DNA from: Candidatus Bathyarchaeota archaeon A05DMB-5
GTDB lineage: Archaea > Thermoproteota > Bathyarchaeia > Bathyarchaeales > Bathycorpusculaceae
Length of the DNA stretch: 64,000 bases
Direction of reading: 5' to 3'
Assembly (NCBI GenBank): GCA_019685655.1
Contig: JABFQP010000005.1
Span: 55,842 to 119,841, forward strand
Part shown: piece by piece, positions 63,883-64,000 of the stretch
Layout of the letters: the number at the start of each line of letters is the position of its first letter
How positions within the stretch are numbered: the first letter of the stretch is position 1
Notes under the pieces: model-generated
The model's database searches: none
What the model saw: only the letters and a program-made list of their open reading frames with translations
Told to the model about the DNA's origin: nothing
Position numbers and translations under genes: made by a program

Positions 63883-64000
63883 AAGAAATCGAGAGAGCAT
63901 AAAGAAGTCAACGGAACAGATGAGATGCAGCCCAAGAGATAAATCAAGCCTAGAGTTTGAACAATACTCTTACTAGAGTGTTATGGTAGCCCGGGAGAGA
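63883..64000. other. Right-edge sequence, unresolved
   Basis: No ORF with a start and stop is supported here. The last bases TAGCCCGGGAGAGA could begin an RNA gene or a coding region that continues beyond the window. Confidence 0.3.

Noticed and set aside
63985..64000. Start of an rRNA or tRNA at the right edge
   Set aside because: Only about 15 GC-rich bases are visible, too little to identify an RNA gene.

Overview
The window is archaeal chromosome. Evidence: an ATP-dependent DNA ligase, Rad50/Mre11, a KH-beta-CASP factor (aCPSF1/FttA), proteasome beta, archaeal-type ribosomal proteins (uS10, eL37, a probable eL22), LSm, sn-glycerol-1-phosphate dehydrogenase, diphthine synthase, CTP-dependent riboflavin kinase, FAD synthetase RibL, archaeal SepF and an intron-containing tRNA-Lys. 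TTG and GTG starts are common. The overall gene mix resembles Candidatus Bathyarchaeia (TACK archaea), but that placement is inferred from gene content, not computed.

Layout. 1-5.8 kb: a very large secreted subtilase that runs off the left edge. 5.9-16.6 kb: DNA ligase, nitroreductase, an ABC transporter with a DUF47 partner, a probable eL22, an EamA permease and TldD/TldE. 16.6-20 kb: Rad50-Mre11. 20-29 kb: housekeeping genes (AN1/site-2 protease, wHTH, uS10, HAD, eL37, LSm, PUA, SepF, FttA, proteasome beta, G1PDH). 28.8-39.2 kb: a surface glycosylation cluster (GT2, DUF362, Gfo/Idh/MocA, three large GT-C-like membrane proteins, sugar epimerase). 39-53.7 kb: FKBP, MscS, MFS, Lrp-type regulator, core MetE, HtpX, M20 peptidase, an ECF-S/DUF4430 pair, AcdB, DUF373, MTA phosphorylase, UppS and the autoregulator/riboflavin kinase RbkR. 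59.1-63.8 kb: rhomboid, RibL, DUF357 and DphB in one operon, then tRNA-Lys(CUU), an alpha-toroid protein and an MBL-fold hydrolase.

The outstanding object is a complete 5,402-bp mobile element at 53701-59102, between the convergent rbkR and rhomboid genes. It has perfect 20-bp terminal inverted repeats and a perfect 13-bp target-site duplication. It carries one rightward gene for a Cas1-family integrase with the catalytic Glu, His and Asp, and a leftward operon of an AAA+ ATPase plus at least eight small proteins (zinc-finger, basic, and one possibly primase-like). A 490-bp divergent control region holds GGGTAA/TTACCC hairpins. There is no CRISPR array, no cas2 and no DNA polymerase. It looks like a casposon-type element without PolB, in which an AAA+ ATPase and small proteins may supply replication functions. 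It sits in a copy of a dispersed motif (CCCTTATAWATAGGTTSAA) that also occurs near 20.05 kb and 24.68 kb. Together these suggest an undescribed lineage of Cas1-mobilised elements.
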